From: Phoronis ovalis
Taxonomy: Eukaryota > Phoronida > Phoronidae
Direction of reading: 5' to 3'
NCBI GenBank assembly: GCA_028565635.1
Contig: JAOXYB010066667.1
Span: 1-10,188, forward strand
DNA: 10,188 nucleotides
Shown piece by piece: positions 8,903 through 10,188 of the stretch. The position numbers and the translations under genes are program-made. The notes under the pieces are model-generated. The model searched no databases. It was not told the origin of the DNA and worked only from the letters and a program-made list of their open reading frames with translations. How positions within the stretch are numbered: position 1 is the stretch's first letter; the number at the start of each line of letters is the position of its first letter.

Positions 8903-9019
8903 AACTTTGCGGTATGATGAACCATAAGTGCAGTCACACTTGTGTTAATGTCGGAAAAAGTTACCACTGCTCTTGCCCAGATGATTTGCAACTGGATACC
9001 GATAATCGTACTTGTAGAT
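8903..9019 (+). CDS. EGF-like module, array copy 4 (exon 9)
   Basis: The exon encodes 39 residues, phase 1-1, opening E-L-C-G. Cysteine spacing is standard for the array. The NHT sequon is NHK here (lost) and NRT is kept. It contains CVNVGKSYHCSC and CPDDLQ. It differs from array copy 3 at about 12 bases by hand count, most of them amino-acid changing and in the first 25 codons. Borders are AATAATTTGCAG and T|GTAAGT; the trailing T is unlike the A or G of its sisters, so the next junction residue will differ. It is the last exon visible; the gene should continue to the right. Confidence 0.92.
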
Positions 9020-9495
9020 GTAAGTTATTTGTATCCACTGCTGGTTGAGAATTATAACACTTTGTCTTCTAAATCACCTATGAATTCTAGTAAAATGTTT
9101 TAGTTAAGCTGTAAAGGCCAATACGTTATTATGCACATTCTTGCATATATATTGCGACTTTCTTTTTGTTCTCTGTTTTCATACACGCCATAAGAGTCAA
9201 AAATAAAGTATGCATACAACTCATACTTTTTAAATCTGTAACTTTTGTCCTTGATAAAGGCATGTATTATATACTGTTGACTCTATACTTTTTAATTTTT
9301 TGAAATGTAAATTTTGAAAAATGCCAAACATTCTTCGACATACACGCTTGATACTTTGGGCAAATTATGTTTTAATAGTTTTACCCATTTACATATTGTT
9401 TGCTTAAAATGATAGCTGCTTTCGGAAGATTATGTTTTTTACATTCCATATACAGATCTAAACTTCAACATAAAATATACTAGTAACGAAGGGTT

Positions 9496-9776
9496 ACAAA
9501 TAAAGTATGCATATAACTCATAGTTTTTAAATCTGGAACTTTTTGTCCTTGATAAGGGCATGTATTATATACTGTTGGTTCTATACCGTTTACATTTTTC
9601 AAATGTAAATTCAAACAAAATCCAAAAAATCATACACATACACACTTGATACTTTGGGCACTTGAAATTATTGTTTAATAGTTTTACCCATTTACAGATA
9701 TTGTTTGCTTAACATGATAGCTGCTTTCGAAAGAATATGTCTTTTACATTCCATATACAGATCTAGACTTCAACAG
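9496..9776 (+). repeat. Partial intronic array unit (second trailing piece)
   Basis: Starts near ACAAATAAAGTATGC, matching 9199 onward at an offset of 297 bases, and runs through the TTTCGAAAG landmark to CTTCAACA. There it is cut and joined to the next piece. Confidence 0.85.
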
Positions 9777-10188
9777 TTTGTCTTCTAAAACACCTATTGA
9801 TTCTAATAAAATGTTTTAGTTAAGCTGTAAAGGCCAATACGTGGTTATGCATATTCTTGCATATACATTGCGACTTTATTTATTTCTGTTTTCACACCAT
9901 AACAGGTATAATAAAGTATGAAGGTCATGTATTCTGTACTGTTGGTATTTTGACTTAAAACTATATATTTTTGAAATGTAAATTTAGTAGAATGTCAAAA
10001 TTATTCAACTTGAAACTTTGAGCAATTGTTTTTAAATATTATTACCCGTTACATATTATTTGCTTAGAATGATAGCTGCTTTCGAAAGATTATATTTTGT
10101 ACATGCCATATGCAGATCCAGACTTGAACATTGAATGCACTAGTGATGAACTGCGACTAACTATGGCGAAAAATCAACGTTTAGACGG
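9777..10188 (+). repeat. Partial intronic array unit (third trailing piece)
   Basis: Starts TTTGTCTTCTAAAACACC, matching the sequence soon after exon 9 (9061, offset 716), and runs to the window end through CGAAAAATCAACGTTTAGA. It is more diverged than the other pieces, with several deletions. No EGF exon precedes it. Confidence 0.83.

Larger units (their letters stand above)
9020..10188 (+). other. Downstream intron made of exon-less array pieces
   Basis: Begins GTAAGT and runs to the window edge with no acceptor-plus-EGF exon that I can find. It holds three successive copies of post-exon array sequence: about 9020-9495, 9496-9776 and 9777-10188. The landmark GATAGCTGCTTTCG recurs at 9411, 9716 and 10071. 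The pre-exon landmark CATGTACATGGTTTCC is absent. Confidence 0.82.

Noticed and set aside
5738-10188. Direct repeats as a CRISPR array or satellite
   Set aside because: Units are about 0.9 kb, contain spliced EGF exons and lie in a eukaryotic gene. Spacing and composition do not fit CRISPR, and the units are too complex and irregular for a satellite.

Overview
The window is AT-rich, intron-dominated animal DNA holding the interior of one split gene on the + strand. No promoter, start codon, stop codon or poly(A) context is visible, so both ends of the gene lie outside. Nine short exons with consensus AG/GT borders were found by reading the translation. Exon 1 encodes the C-terminal half of a scavenger receptor cysteine-rich (SRCR) domain, and exons 2-9 each encode one EGF-like module. 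Every exon is phase 1 at both ends and a multiple of three (135, 144, 126, 126, 117, 117, 114, 117 and 117 bp). They join into one open frame of 371 codons. The organism is a metazoan; SRCR plus EGF chains, AT-rich introns of about 0.5-1.3 kb and no vertebrate-type repeats suggest a marine invertebrate, perhaps a bivalve mollusc. That assignment is an inference.

Layout: 1-548 is upstream intron. 549-683 is the SRCR half exon. 2023-2166 is an EGF module with a C-x2-C centre. 2661-2786 is a classical calcium-binding EGF (DINEC). 3399-3524 and 4709-4825 are further EGF modules. From about 5738 to the end the DNA is a young, irregular tandem array. Four near-identical EGF exons (5988, 7154, 8046, 8903) sit in near-identical intron sequence, with a unit of about 0.9 kb. 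Extra exon-less intron pieces occur at 6638-6919, 8681-8834, about 9496-9776 and 9777-10188.

The product is most likely a secreted or cell-surface protein in which an SRCR domain precedes a chain of at least eight EGF modules. Because every exon is symmetric phase 1, modules can be duplicated, lost or skipped without a frameshift, and the 3' half of the window shows this in progress. One array exon has lost a codon, two have lost a glycosylation sequon, all four carry a Gly-to-Asp change in the conserved C-P-x-G turn, and breakpoints between repeat units are still readable. The most interesting content is this recent exon-array expansion. I saw no CRISPR, prokaryotic operon, RNA gene or autonomous transposon.
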